From the NCBI RefSeq assembly GCF_040629175.1, contig NZ_JBEXUX010000055.1:5440-69439 (forward strand): 64,000 bases of DNA, read 5' to 3'. The position numbers and the translations under genes were made by a program. This stretch comes from Embleya sp040629175 (GTDB lineage Bacteria > Actinomycetota > Actinomycetes > Streptomycetales > Streptomycetaceae). Position 1 is the stretch's first letter. Each line of letters opens with the position of its first letter. The notes under the pieces were generated by a model. That model did no database searches, was not told where the DNA came from, and worked only from the letters and a program-made list of their open reading frames with translations. Of the stretch, positions 42,677 to 53,494 are shown piece after piece.

Positions 42677-43021
42677 ATGGAACTGGCCATGGCCGATGGT
42701 CTGCTGACGGCCAAGTTCGACCAGGTGCTCACCTGGCTCTTCCTCGGCATCCTGCTGCTCAAGGTGTTCTGCCTGTTCGACGCCGCCTTCCGGCGCGAGG
42801 ACGCGTACCGCGCCGCGGACAAGAAGAAGAAGTCCTTCTGGCTGATCGTGCTCGGCATCGCGGTCGTGGTCGACGTGCTGCCCATCGGTCTGGGGCTGAT
42901 CCTGATGCTCGCCGGCCTGGTCGCGGCGATCGTCTACCTCGTCGACGTGCGGCCCGCGCTCAAGGACGTCGCCGGCCGTCGCGGTGGCGGGCGCAACATG
43001 GGACCGTACGGCCCCTGGTGA
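42677..43021 (+). CDS. DUF2516 family membrane protein
   Basis: The 114-residue protein has three hydrophobic helices (about 14-36, 52-70 and 75-92) separated by a short basic loop (DKKKKS), and it ends in a Gly/Arg-rich tail. The spacing and the Phe-rich first helix match the DUF2516 family of actinomycetes, which has no known function. GAGGAGG lies 5 nt before the ATG. Confidence 0.82.
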   Translation: MELAMADGLLTAKFDQVLTWLFLGILLLKVFCLFDAAFRREDAYRAADKKKKSFWLIVLGIAVVVDVLPIGLGLILMLAGLVAAIVYLVDVRPALKDVAGRRGGGRNMGPYGPW

Positions 43022-43036
43022 CCCGCCTCGGCGCGC

Positions 43037-43476
43037 TCAGCGGGTCGGCAGCTTGACCACCGAGACGAAGAACTCGTCGATGTGCCGCACCACGTTGATG
43101 AACTGCTCGAAGTCCACCGGCTTGGTGACATAGGCGTTCGCGTGCAGGTGGTAGCTGCGCAGCACGTCCTCCTCGGCCTCGGACGTGGTCAACACGACCA
43201 CCGGGATCCGGCGCAGGTCCTCGTCCGCCTTGATCTCCTCCAGCACCTCCCGGCCGTCCTTGCGCGGCAGGTTGAGGTCCAACAGGATCAGGTCCGGGCG
43301 CGGCGCGTCGGCGTACTCGCCCTCGCGTCGCAGGAACGCCACCGCCTCGACCCCGTCGCTGACCACGTGCAGCGAATTGCGGACCTTGTTGTCCTCGAAC
43401 GCCTCGCGCGTCATCAGCACGTCGCCCGGGTCGTCCTCGACCAACAAGACCTCGATGGCTCCCGCGACGGGGTGGG

Positions 43477-43480
<4 letters not shown>
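43037..43480 (-). CDS. single-domain response regulator
   Basis: The 147-residue protein is a lone receiver domain: acidic pocket E15/D16/D17, phospho-acceptor D68 in LILLDLNLP and Lys in AYVTKPVD near 119. There is no output domain. The type resembles Rcp1, the partner of phytochrome-like kinases. Its ATG overlaps the stop of the histidine kinase upstream. It is the last gene of a three-gene signalling operon. Confidence 0.93.
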
Positions 43481-45143
<1,663 letters not shown>

Positions 45144-45147
<4 letters not shown>

Positions 45148-46514
45148 GCCGTACCGTCCTCACCCGTCGTCTGGCCCGGCAACACCGGCTGTCCACCCGG
45201 CACGCCGCACAGCGGGCGATCCGGGTCGTGCCGCAGCAGCAACACCGCCACGTCGTCGTTGAGACTGCCCCCGTGCAGGTCTTCCACCGCGGCGACCGCC
45301 GAATCGATCAGGTCGTAGCCGAAACGACCGGCCGCCAGCAGCCGGCCGATCAGCGGCAACAGGCCGTCGGTGCCCAGCCGCTCCGGGCCCGGGCCGATCC
45401 GGCCCTCGATCAACCCGTCGGTGTACAGGAGCAGCGACCAGTCCGTGCCCAGCTCTATCGACTCGTAGCTCCACCGGCCGTCCGGGAACAGGCCCAGTGC
45501 GGGGCCGGTGGCGCTCTCCGACAGCGGCGCGATGCCCTTGGGCGTGAGCAGGAGCGGGGCCGGATGGCCCGCGAGGTAGACCTGGCCGCGCCGCCGGTCG
45601 GGCTCGATGATGGTCATGCACAACGTGGCGAACATCTCGTCCGAACGTCGCTCGTGCTCGAAGATCCGCTCCAGCGTGCTGAGCAGCTCGCCGCCGGTGA
45701 GGCCGGCGAAGATCAGCGAGCGCCAGGCGATCCGCAGGTTGACCCCCAGGGCGGCCTCGTCCGGGCCGTGGCCGCAGACGTCGCCGATCATCACGTGCAC
45801 GCGCCCGTCGGCGGTCTGCACCGCGTCGTAGAGGTCTCCGCCGAGCAGCGCGCGTTGTCGCCCGGGGCGATAGCGCGCCCGGAAGTCCAGCGAGGGGTCG
45901 CGCAGGATCGGGGCGGGCAGCAGCCCGCGCTCCAGGCGCGCGTTCTCCTGCGCGCGCAGCTCCGACTCGACCAGCCGGCGCTGTGACTCGTCGGCTCGCT
46001 TGCGCTCCAGGGCGTAGCGGATCGCCCGGGACAACAACGAGCCGTCGATCTCCTGCTTGACCAGGTAGTCCTGGGCGCCGGCGGCCACCGCGGCCGAGCC
46101 GCGATGGGCGTCGGACAGGCCGGTGAGCACGATCACCGCGGTGCGCGGCGCGAACAGCAGCAGCCGGTGCAGCCCGTTGAGGCCCTCGGCGTCGGGCAGG
46201 CCCAGATCCAGCAGGACACAGCCGATGTCCTCGCCGAGCTTGACCATGGCCTCGGCCATCGACCGGGCCCAGACGATCTCCATCGGATCCGGCGAGTCGG
46301 CGAGCAGTTCCTCGACCAGGAAGGCGTCCCCCGCGTCGTCCTCGATGAGCAGGACACGCAGCGGATGCGCGGCGGCCTGGTCCGGTACCGGGGCGGCGGG
46401 CATCGGTACCGCGCGGTAGCCGGTCCGTTCGACCGCTCCGCCCTCGCCGTACGCGGGGCGCACGCCACCACCTCCGGGATTGATGTCGCCGCACGAATCG
46501 TTGTCGTTAGGCAA
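45144..46514 (-). CDS. receiver domain-SpoIIE/PP2C phosphatase
   Basis: The 456-residue protein begins with a disordered 50 residues, then a receiver domain with the phospho-acceptor Asp in VLLDLGLPD near 103. A coiled-coil linker leads to a SpoIIE-type PP2C phosphatase (about 215-435) with GDLYDAV, IGDVCGHGP and LLLYTDGL, whose aspartates bind the metals. Such proteins usually dephosphorylate an anti-anti-sigma factor when the receiver is phosphorylated. It heads the operon with the kinase and the single receiver. Confidence 0.93.
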
Positions 46515-46595
46515 TCGAAAAAGGACGATAGCGTGGCCGGGCGCGAGCGGGTAACCGTACGCCGCGCGTCCCCACCCCGATCCGCCGAACAGGGC

Positions 46596-47060
46596 CTAGT
46601 CCCGGCCGCGGGCTCGGTGCGCCGCGTCGCGCAGTACGGCCAGGGATCGCACGAGCGAGTCCAACTCGTCCGCCTCCAGATGTATCAGGACTTTGGCCAG
46701 GGCCTGTCGTCGAGCCGAGCGCAGCTCCGCCACGAACTCGACCCCGTCGGGCGCCAGCCGCAGCACCACCTCGCGGCGGTCGGTCGCGCTCAGTTCGCGC
46801 ACCAGCAGTCCGGCCCCCTCCAAGCGGTCGCACAACCGGCTCGCCGAGGACGGGATGGCCCGCAGTCGGGCGGCCAACATGTTCAGGTTGATGCCGTCGT
46901 GGCCGGCGATCACGAGCAGGGCCCGCAGTTGGGACGGGGACACTCGGCCGATCAGTTCGCCGTGTGCGTGGGTGCGTACCGCGGCCATCCACTCGCACAG
47001 TGCGTCCACACGATCGAGCAGCTCCGCGGATAGGTCCCCTTCTCCTCGGGCCACGGACAT
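46596..47060 (-). CDS. MarR-family transcriptional regulator
   Basis: The 154-residue protein has the MarR winged helix: SPSQLRALLVIAGHDGINLNMLAARLRAIPSSASRLCDRLEGAGLL, then the wing ATDRREVVLRLAPDG. Dimerisation helices flank it. The ATG at 47060 is 61 bp from the divergent macrodomain gene, so it may control that gene. There is no clear ribosome-binding site. Confidence 0.88.
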   Translation of the reverse strand: MSVARGEGDLSAELLDRVDALCEWMAAVRTHAHGELIGRVSPSQLRALLVIAGHDGINLNMLAARLRAIPSSASRLCDRLEGAGLLVRELSATDRREVVLRLAPDGVEFVAELRSARRQALAKVLIHLEADELDSLVRSLAVLRDAAHRARGRD

Positions 47061-47121
47061 CCGGCCACTGTGCCGGCAAATGCGGTGGGCGCGCCACGTC
47101 CGGGCCGGCAGGCTGCCGTCC

Positions 47122-47637
47122 ATGACACGCATGACGTTGGTCCGCGGCGACATCACCGAACAGCACGTGGACGCGATCGTGAACGCGGCGAATTCGTCCC
47201 TGATGGGCGGTGGCGGGGTCGACGGCGCGATCCACCGCAAGGGTGGTCCGGAGATCCTGGCCGAGTGTCGGGCGCTGCGCGCGGCCGAACTGGGCCGCGG
47301 CCTGAAGACGGGCGCCGCGGTGGCCACCACCGCGGGCCGGCTCCCGGCACGGTGGGTCGTGCACACGGTGGGTCCGGTGTACAGCCACACCGAGGACCGG
47401 TCGGCGCTGTTGACGTCCTGCTACCGCGAGGCGCTGCGGGTGGCGGACGACCTCGGGGCGACCTCGGTGGCGTTTCCGGCGATCTCGGCGGGTGCCTACG
47501 GCTGGCCGCTGGAGGACGCGGCGCGGATCGCGGTCGAGACCGTGCGGGCGACGCCGTCCGGGGCGGCGGAGGTGCGGTTCGTGTTGTTCGAGGCGCGGGC
47601 ATACGTCGCGTTCGAGCAGGCGGTCGCGGCGCCGTAG
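47122..47637 (+). CDS. macrodomain ADP-ribose hydrolase
   Basis: The 171-residue protein is a single MacroD-type macrodomain with VRGDITEQHVDAIVNAAN, the catalytic-loop pattern GGGGVDGAIHRKGG and the distal loop FPAISAGAYGWPLEDAA. It removes the acyl group from O-acetyl-ADP-ribose and ADP-ribose from acidic residues. It is divergent from MarR. A strong terminator follows directly. Confidence 0.94.
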   Translation: MTRMTLVRGDITEQHVDAIVNAANSSLMGGGGVDGAIHRKGGPEILAECRALRAAELGRGLKTGAAVATTAGRLPARWVVHTVGPVYSHTEDRSALLTSCYREALRVADDLGATSVAFPAISAGAYGWPLEDAARIAVETVRATPSGAAEVRFVLFEARAYVAFEQAVAAP

Positions 47638-47648
47638 GTCCCGGGCGT

Positions 47649-47684
47649 ACGGGTGGGCCGGACCCGAAGGCCCGGCCCACCCGT
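47649..47684. terminator. bidirectional terminator, macrodomain / NlpC genes
   Basis: CGGGTGGGCCGG at 47650-47661 pairs with CCGGCCCACCCG at 47672-47683 around a 10-nt loop. The hairpin lies between two convergent genes. Confidence 0.8.
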
Positions 47685-47698
47685 GCGTCCGGATCTCG

Positions 47699-49066
47699 TC
47701 AGGTGCCGGTCGAGCTCGCCTTGGCACTGCCCGAGGGGGAGCCCGACGTCGAGTTGTTCGGCGTGCCGGTCGACGGCGGCGTCGAGGTGGGCGGCTTCGA
47801 ACTCGGCGGCGGCGTGCTGGGCGGCTCGGTGGTCGGCGCCGTGGTCACCGGCGGGGTCGTCACGGGCGGCGTGGTCACCGGTGGCGTGGTGACCGGGGGC
47901 TTGGTCACCGGCGGCTTGGGAGTCACCGGCGGGGTCGGGACGTTGGGGATCGCCGGGGCGTTCACCGTGCCCGCTCCCGCGTCGGGACGCACCACGCCCA
48001 GGATCGGCATCGAGCCGGCGTTGGCCACGGTGATCGTGCGGCCCGGCCGCGGCGCGTGCACGATCTTGCCGTTGCCCAGGTACATGCCGATGTGGCTGGC
48101 GTCGGAGTAGTAGACGATCAGGTCGCCCGGGCGCATGTCGGCGACCGCCACGCGCGGCAGTGAGGCCCACTGCTCCTGGGAGGTGCGGCGGATCGGCACG
48201 CCCGCGAACGCCCACGCCTTCGAGGTCAGACCGGAGCAGTCGTAGCCCACGGGCCCCACGCCGCCCCAGATGTAGGGCTTGCCGATCTTGTCGATCGCGA
48301 ACGCGATGGCCAACGCGGCCTTGGCGGTGGTCTGTTGGTCCGGCTTGCCGATCAGGGTGTTGAGCTGGGCCTGGCCGGCCTCCGCGGACAGGGCCTCCAT
48401 CCGGGCCAGTTCGGCGAGTTGCTCGGGGGTCAGGCCCGCCAGGATCTTCTCGGCCTCGGTGATCCGGTTCTGGATGTCGGTCCGGGTGGCGGCGGCCTCC
48501 TGCTCCAGCCGACGGCTCTCGGCGAGCTGGGTGTCCGCGCTCTTTTGCATCGCGGTGAGCTGGAGTTCGGCCTGCTTGGCCCGGGTGATGGTGTCCAACT
48601 GCGTCTGCGAGATGTGCTCGTACGCGGGCGCGTCGCGCAGGAAGTTCTGCGGGTCCGCGGACAACATCAGGGTGAGCAGCGGGTCCATGCCGCGGGTGGT
48701 GTACTGCAGCCGGGCCAGCCGGCCCAGGTCGTCCTTGGCCTTCTCGACGTTCTGCCGGGCCCACACCACGCCCGCGTTCACGTCGTTGACCTTGACCTGG
48801 GTGCGACCGAGTTGTTCGGTGGTGGCGTTGAAGCGCTCGGTGGCCTGCTCGGCCTGGCGGTACAACTCCTGCACCCGGGCCTGGGCGGCCAACAGGTCCT
48901 GCACGGACGTGATCGCGGTGTTGGCGGCCGGCGGCACGGGCGGTACGGGCGGGACGCCCGGGTCCGCCCACGCGTTGCCGGCGAACAGGGCCGCACACAA
49001 CAGGGCCACGCCGCAGGCGGTCACAGCCCGGGTTCGCAGACCGATTCGGCCCCCGAGTTTCACCAT
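47699..49066 (-). CDS. secreted NlpC/P60 peptidoglycan endopeptidase with coiled coil
   Basis: The 455-residue protein has a signal peptide (1-34), a long coiled coil (about 45-230) and an NlpC/P60 domain. The catalytic Cys is in YDCSGL near 275, His in ASHIGMYLG near 325 and a polar third residue in KIVHAP near 336. It cuts the D-Glu-meso-DAP bond of stem peptides, like RipA. The last 80 residues are Thr/Pro/Ser-rich with four TTPPV repeats, a wall-spanning or disordered tail. GAAAGGG precedes the ATG at 49066. Confidence 0.93.
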   Translation of the reverse strand: MVKLGGRIGLRTRAVTACGVALLCAALFAGNAWADPGVPPVPPVPPAANTAITSVQDLLAAQARVQELYRQAEQATERFNATTEQLGRTQVKVNDVNAGVVWARQNVEKAKDDLGRLARLQYTTRGMDPLLTLMLSADPQNFLRDAPAYEHISQTQLDTITRAKQAELQLTAMQKSADTQLAESRRLEQEAAATRTDIQNRITEAEKILAGLTPEQLAELARMEALSAEAGQAQLNTLIGKPDQQTTAKAALAIAFAIDKIGKPYIWGGVGPVGYDCSGLTSKAWAFAGVPIRRTSQEQWASLPRVAVADMRPGDLIVYYSDASHIGMYLGNGKIVHAPRPGRTITVANAGSMPILGVVRPDAGAGTVNAPAIPNVPTPPVTPKPPVTKPPVTTPPVTTPPVTTPPVTTAPTTEPPSTPPPSSKPPTSTPPSTGTPNNSTSGSPSGSAKASSTGT

Positions 49067-49354
49067 GCTTTCGCCCTTTCGGAACTCGATGCTCGCCTGC
49101 GACGTATGGGCCGATTCCATCCGACGACGTCGATTCGAACCGGAACCGGTGTTCTCGGGACGGCAGTTCCCAAGGACCGACTCAGCGTCGGATCCTTGCA
49201 TGTTCCGGCGACGATGGGCAGGGGAGAATTCGTGATCGTCCGGTTATCGGAACGGACGAATCAAGCTATTAACGGACGACACGCCGAGCCGAACCGCGGT
49301 CAAGTGAACGCGGTGTGCTCAAGATTTCATGTGCCGTTCCGGATCGGACACGAG

Positions 49355-50239
49355 TCACCGGAATGTATCAACAGCGCCGATTGATATGTCGGCCCGCCGC
49401 GGAGCCACCGCGGACCACGCCACGGTCACCTCGCCCTGCCGCCGCCGCCCCGGCCGGTCGCACACCGGCCAGTCCCGGGCCAGGGTCTCGATCGCCGCGA
49501 GCCAGCGCTGCCGGGCGCCGAACGCGGCCAGCGGCGCGTGCAGATCCCAGGCCCGGTCGAACGCGGCCAGGAACGCGTGCACCGGCTCGCCCGGCACGTT
49601 GCGGTGGATCAACGCCTTGGGCAGCCGCTCGGCCAGCTCGGACGGCCGTTCGAAGCCGGCCAGCCGGGTGGCGAAGGTGACCGTGCGCGGGCGCGCGTCC
49701 GACCCGATGCCCAGCCACACCGCGCGCCGACCCAACTCGTCACAGGTGCCCTCGACGAGCACCCCCGCCGGGGCCAGCCGCGCACACATCCGGGCCCAGG
49801 CCGCCGGCACCGCGTCCTCGTCGTACTGCCGGAGCACGTTGAACGCCCGGATCGCGGTCGCCGAACGGCCGGCCGGCAGCGGCACCTCGAAGCCGCCGCG
49901 AGCGAAGCGCAACCCGTCCTCGGCATGCGGCAGCGCCGCGGCCACCCGCTCCGGATCGATCTCGAACCCCACCACCGCGACGTCGGCGCGCACCGTGCGC
50001 AACCGGCGGAACATTTCGAGCGTGGTCACCGGCGACGCGCCGTAGCCGACGTCGACCACCAGCGGATCGGCCGCGTCGCGCAACAACCCCCCGTGCACCC
50101 CGGTCAACCACCGATCCACCCGGCGCAGCCGATTCGCGTTGGTGGTGCCTCGGGTGATCACCCCGCTGGGCCGCGTCCGGGATGCGGCTCGGACGCCCGC
50201 ACCCGGGGTGCCCGATTCCGACGTGCCGCGCGTACCCAT
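49355..50239 (-). CDS. class I SAM-dependent methyltransferase-like protein
   Basis: The 294-residue protein has a Rossmann methyltransferase core. Motif I is VVDVGYGASPVTT near 61-73 and the acidic residue after strand 2 lies in GFEIDPERV. The C-terminal part is basic and unassigned. The Tyr in VGYG instead of the usual GxGxG Gly is unusual, but the fold pattern persists. The substrate is unknown. It is divergent from mshA, as I recall also for other streptomycetes. Confidence 0.78.
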   Translation of the reverse strand: MGTRGTSESGTPGAGVRAASRTRPSGVITRGTTNANRLRRVDRWLTGVHGGLLRDAADPLVVDVGYGASPVTTLEMFRRLRTVRADVAVVGFEIDPERVAAALPHAEDGLRFARGGFEVPLPAGRSATAIRAFNVLRQYDEDAVPAAWARMCARLAPAGVLVEGTCDELGRRAVWLGIGSDARPRTVTFATRLAGFERPSELAERLPKALIHRNVPGEPVHAFLAAFDRAWDLHAPLAAFGARQRWLAAIETLARDWPVCDRPGRRRQGEVTVAWSAVAPRRADISIGAVDTFR

Positions 50240-50302
50240 GCCCGCAGGGTAGAGGAAGGCCCCCGCGCGCCCCCGCGAGCGGTCCGGATCACACTTTGCC
50301 GG

Positions 50303-50328
50303 GGAATCCCCTCCGACCCCGATGGGTT
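50303..50328 (+). promoter_or_regulatory. SigR-type promoter of mshA
   Basis: GGAAT at 50303-50307 and GTT at 50326-50328 are 18 nt apart, the consensus of the thiol-stress sigma factor SigR. In S. coelicolor mshA is a SigR target. Predicted transcription begins about 135 nt before the mshA start. Confidence 0.75.
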
Positions 50329-50379
50329 GGTTCTTGAGTTGGGCCGCGAGGAAGGCGACGGGCGGTCCACGATCGGTAA

Positions 50380-50423
50380 TAGCTCTGCACGACTAGTAGC
50401 TCTGTGTACACGTGGTAGCTCTG
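50380..50423 (+). repeat. three TAGCTCTG direct repeats in the mshA leader
   Basis: TAGCTCTG occurs at 50380, 50397 and 50416. The last two are joined to palindromic GTGTACAC and TGTACA elements. They lie in the predicted 5' leader of mshA and could bind a regulator or mark a second promoter. Confidence 0.6.
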
Positions 50424-50470
50424 TACACCGGACGACAACACGACACGGGGCCGGCCTGGGAGGTCAACGA

Positions 50471-51790
50471 GTGAGCCACCACGTCCAGCGCGCGATCACA
50501 TTGGGAGCGCGCCGGGGGGCACCTCGTCGAATCGCGACGCTGAGCGTTCACACCTCCCCGCTGCACCAACCCGGCACCGGCGACGCCGGTGGCATGAACG
50601 TCTACATCGTCGAACTGAGCAAGCGGCTGGCCGCGCTCGGCATCGAGGTGGAGATATTCACCCGAGCCACCGGCAGCGACCTGCCGCCGGTGGTCGAGAT
50701 GGCACCGGGAGTCCTGGTCCGACACGTGACCGCCGGGCCGTACGAGGGTCTGTCCAAGGAGGACCTGCCGGCCCAGCTCTGCGCGTTCACCTCCGGGGTG
50801 CTGCGCACCGAGGCGATGCGCGACCCGGGGCACTACGACCTGGTGCACTCGCACTACTGGCTTTCCGGCCAGGTCGGCTGGCTGGCCAAGGAACGCTGGG
50901 GCGTGCCGCTCGTGCACACCATGCACACGATGGCCAAGGTCAAGAACGCCTCGCTGGCCGGCGGCGACGCCCCCGAGCCGCGGGCTCGGGTGATCGGCGA
51001 GTCCCAGGTGGTCGAGGCGGCCGACCGGCTGGTGGCCAACACGATCGAGGAGGCCGATCAACTGATCGACCTCTACGACGCGGCCCCCGAACAGGTCGCG
51101 GTGGTCAACCCCGGGGTGGACCTGGAGACCTTCCGTCCCGGTGACATGGCCGACGCGCGCCGCCGGCTGGGCGTGCCGGTGGACGCCACGGTGATCCTGT
51201 TCGCCGGACGCATCCAGCCGCTCAAGGCCCCCGACGTGCTGCTGTACGCGATCGCCCACCTGTTGCAGGCCGACCCCACGCTGCGCGACTCGCTCGTGGT
51301 CGCGGTGGTCGGCGGGCCCAGCGGCAACGGCATGGCGGCGCCGGAGCACCTGCACAAGCTGGCCGCGACGCTGGGCATCCACGACGTGGTCCGATTCCAG
51401 CGGCCGGTCCGCCAGGACGTGCTGGCGGACTGGTACCGCGCGGCCACCGTCGCGGTGGTGCCCTCCTACAACGAATCCTTCGGTCTGGTGGCCATCGAGG
51501 CCCAGGCCTGCGGCACCCCCGTGGTCGCGGCGGCGGTCGGCGGCCTGCCCACCGCCGTACGCGACGGTGTCTCCGGCACCCTGGTGCGCGGGCACAACCC
51601 GGTGGACTACGGCCTGGCCCTGCGCGACCTGATCCGTGCCCCCCGGTTGCGCGAGGACTACTCCGACGGCGCGGTCCGGCACGCGGCGGCGTTCGGCTGG
51701 TCCTCGGCGGCGGCCTCGATGGCCGAGGTCTACGCCGACACGCTGGCTCGCGCCGCGGCCCCGCGTGGACGGGTCGTGGGCGGGCAGTAG
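50471..51790 (+). CDS. mshA: D-inositol-3-phosphate glycosyltransferase MshA
   Basis: The 439-residue GT4 enzyme has the MshA N-terminal block SVHTSPLHQPGTGDAGGMNVYIVEL (about 26-50), HSHYWLSG and HTMHTMAKVKN, and the donor-site ESFGLVAIEAQACGTPVV. It transfers GlcNAc from UDP-GlcNAc to inositol 3-phosphate, the first step of mycothiol synthesis. The GTG at 50471 has GGGAGG 7 nt upstream. A SigR-type promoter and a set of direct repeats lie ahead. Confidence 0.96.
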   Translation: MSHHVQRAITLGARRGAPRRIATLSVHTSPLHQPGTGDAGGMNVYIVELSKRLAALGIEVEIFTRATGSDLPPVVEMAPGVLVRHVTAGPYEGLSKEDLPAQLCAFTSGVLRTEAMRDPGHYDLVHSHYWLSGQVGWLAKERWGVPLVHTMHTMAKVKNASLAGGDAPEPRARVIGESQVVEAADRLVANTIEEADQLIDLYDAAPEQVAVVNPGVDLETFRPGDMADARRRLGVPVDATVILFAGRIQPLKAPDVLLYAIAHLLQADPTLRDSLVVAVVGGPSGNGMAAPEHLHKLAATLGIHDVVRFQRPVRQDVLADWYRAATVAVVPSYNESFGLVAIEAQACGTPVVAAAVGGLPTAVRDGVSGTLVRGHNPVDYGLALRDLIRAPRLREDYSDGAVRHAAAFGWSSAAASMAEVYADTLARAAAPRGRVVGGQ

Positions 51791-51849
51791 CGTCGAGGCG
51801 TGTCCGGTTCGCCGGACCGGGTCCGGGTGTCGAGACGAATGGGTGGATC

Positions 51850-52359
51850 GTGGGAGCCGAACAGGATCGGGCCGCGGAAACCGTCCGCGCGGCCCTGCGG
51901 GACGCCGGCATCGAATGGGAGCAGTCCGCGCCGAACACGTTCGTCGCGGTGCTGCCCGGGACCCGCAAGCTCAAGACGGCGCTCGCCCTCACCGTGGGCG
52001 CGCACACCCTGGCGCTGAGCGCGTTCGTGGTCCGGCACGCGGACGAGAACCACGCGGCCTTCTACCGCTGGCTCCTGGAGCGCAACGTGCGGATGTACGG
52101 CGTGGCCTTCGCCGTCGACAAGCTCGGCGACGTCTACCTGAACGGCCGGCTGCCGCTGGCCGCGGTCGGCGCCGACGAGGTCGACCGGCTCCTGGGCGTC
52201 GTGCTCCAGGCCGCCGACGACAGCTTCAACACCCTCCTGGAGATCGGCTTCGCCACCTCGATCCGCCGCGAATGGGACTGGCGCGTCGAACGCGGTGAAT
52301 CGTTGCGCAATCTGGAGGCGTTCGCCCGCTTCGCGGCCCCGGAGAACCGCGGGCAATAG
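51850..52359 (+). CDS. YbjN domain-containing protein
   Basis: The 169-residue protein resembles YbjN/type III secretion chaperone-like folds, with EWEQSAPNTFVAVLPG, HAAFYRWLLERNVRMYGVAFAVD and a C-terminal helix IRREWDWRVERGESLRNL. The group has no enzymatic role known; in other bacteria it behaves like a chaperone or regulator. It lies between mshA and gpmA in the same direction with short gaps, as I recall for Streptomyces. The start is GTG. Confidence 0.85.
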   Translation: MGAEQDRAAETVRAALRDAGIEWEQSAPNTFVAVLPGTRKLKTALALTVGAHTLALSAFVVRHADENHAAFYRWLLERNVRMYGVAFAVDKLGDVYLNGRLPLAAVGADEVDRLLGVVLQAADDSFNTLLEIGFATSIRREWDWRVERGESLRNLEAFARFAAPENRGQ

Positions 52360-52390
52360 CCTGCCGCACCGGTGGATTACGCTCCTTGCC

Positions 52391-53149
52391 ATGGCTGATG
52401 CTCCGTACAAATTGGTACTTCTGCGCCACGGCGAAAGCGAATGGAACGCCAAGAACCTCTTCACCGGCTGGGTCGACGTCGACCTGACCGAGAAGGGTGA
52501 GAAGGAGGCCGCGCGCGGCGGGCAGTTGCTGCTCGACGCGGGCGTGCTGCCGGACGTTCTGCACACCTCGCTCCAGCGCCGCGCGATCCGCACCGCCCAG
52601 CTCGCGCTGGACGTGGCCGACCTGAACTGGCTGCCCGTGCGTCGCTCGTGGCGGCTCAACGAGCGTCACTACGGCGCCCTCCAGGGCAAGGACAAGAAGC
52701 AGACCCTGGCGGAATTCGGCGAGGAGCAGTTCATGCTCTGGCGCCGCTCCTACGACACCCCGCCGCCGCCGCTCGCCGACGACGACGAGTACTCGCAGTT
52801 CGCCGACCGCCGGTACGCGTCGCTGCCGGAGGAGATCCGGCCGCGCACCGAGTGCCTCAAGGACGTCGTCGAGCGCATGCTCCCGTACTGGTACGACGCG
52901 ATCGTGCCGGATCTGCTCGGTGGCGACACCGTGCTGGTCGCCGCGCACGGCAACTCGCTGCGCGCGCTGGTCAAGCACCTGGACAAGATCTCGGACGCGG
53001 ACATCGCGGGCCTGAACATCCCCACCGGCATCCCGCTGCTGTACGAGCTGGACGCGCACCTGCGCCCGCTCACCCCGGGCGGGCGCTACCTCGACCCGGA
53101 GGCCGCGGCGGCCGCGATCGAGGCGGTCAAGAACCAGGGCCGCAAGTAG
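52391..53149 (+). CDS. gpmA: 2,3-bisphosphoglycerate-dependent phosphoglycerate mutase
   Basis: The 252-residue enzyme has the catalytic LRHGESEWN with His13, the second His in AAHGNSLRALVKHL near 186, and the GpmA-typical insert ERHYGALQGKDKKQTLAEFG. It interconverts 3- and 2-phosphoglycerate in glycolysis. The ATG at 52391 fits family length. A terminator follows. Confidence 0.97.
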   Translation: MADAPYKLVLLRHGESEWNAKNLFTGWVDVDLTEKGEKEAARGGQLLLDAGVLPDVLHTSLQRRAIRTAQLALDVADLNWLPVRRSWRLNERHYGALQGKDKKQTLAEFGEEQFMLWRRSYDTPPPPLADDDEYSQFADRRYASLPEEIRPRTECLKDVVERMLPYWYDAIVPDLLGGDTVLVAAHGNSLRALVKHLDKISDADIAGLNIPTGIPLLYELDAHLRPLTPGGRYLDPEAAAAAIEAVKNQGRK

Positions 53150-53185
53150 ACCCGAACATCGGGTGAACAACCCGTCGGCTTCGTA

Positions 53186-53224
53186 CGGGGCGCCCACCTG
53201 TCACGGAAGGGGTCGGGCGCCCCG
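53186..53224. terminator. terminator between gpmA and the cysteine-rich gene
   Basis: CGGGGCGCCC at 53186-53195 pairs with GGGCGCCCCG at 53215-53224 around a 19-nt loop. It lies between convergent genes. Confidence 0.6.
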
Positions 53225-53255
53225 CACGCGCCGGGCTGTGGGCCCGAGCGCCGGT

Positions 53256-53381
53256 TCAGCGACCGCAACTGCCCCCGCAATTGCACGCGGAACCGGACTT
53301 ACAGCCGCAGCCGCAGCTGGACGGGCAGTTGCAGCCCGGTGTGGGGGCCTGCGGCTGGGGCGGGGTCTGCGGGTCGGGCAT
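53256..53381 (-). CDS. 41-residue metallothionein-like cysteine-rich protein
   Basis: A complete ATG-TGA frame preceded by CGGAGG at 5 nt encodes 41 residues. The first 16 are a Pro/Gln linker. The remaining 25 contain eight cysteines (positions 17, 19, 23, 25, 27, 33, 35 and 39) in C-x-C and C-x3-C patterns among Gly, Ser and Asn, with one Lys and one Arg. Small soluble proteins of this composition bind Cu(I) or Zn(II) in clusters, like mycobacterial MymT, although no clear relationship in sequence is visible. It lies convergent to gpmA and divergent from the PhoR gene. Confidence 0.7.
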   Translation of the reverse strand: MPDPQTPPQPQAPTPGCNCPSSCGCGCKSGSACNCGGSCGR

Positions 53382-53465
53382 GACGGCCTCCGAACGATCA
53401 CCGGTGACAGGCGTGGCGCACGGATGAACGACACATGAAGATCTGCACGATGGACCCTCTGGACG

Positions 53466-53494
53466 GTTTCACCCGTTCGGAGCAGCTCTACCCT
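53466..53494 (+). promoter_or_regulatory. leaderless promoter of the PhoR/PhoP pair
   Basis: TACCCT at 53489-53494 lies 7 nt before the GTG at 53502, so transcription should begin at the start codon. A PHO-like unit GTTTCACCCGT (53466-53476) covers the -35 position, which would permit autoregulation. Confidence 0.5.

Noticed and set aside
49067..49354. c-di-AMP (ydaO) riboswitch before the NlpC/P60 gene
   Set aside because: Such genes often carry one in actinomycetes and hairpins are visible, but the conserved GGGGTGAATC-type core of the class is not found.
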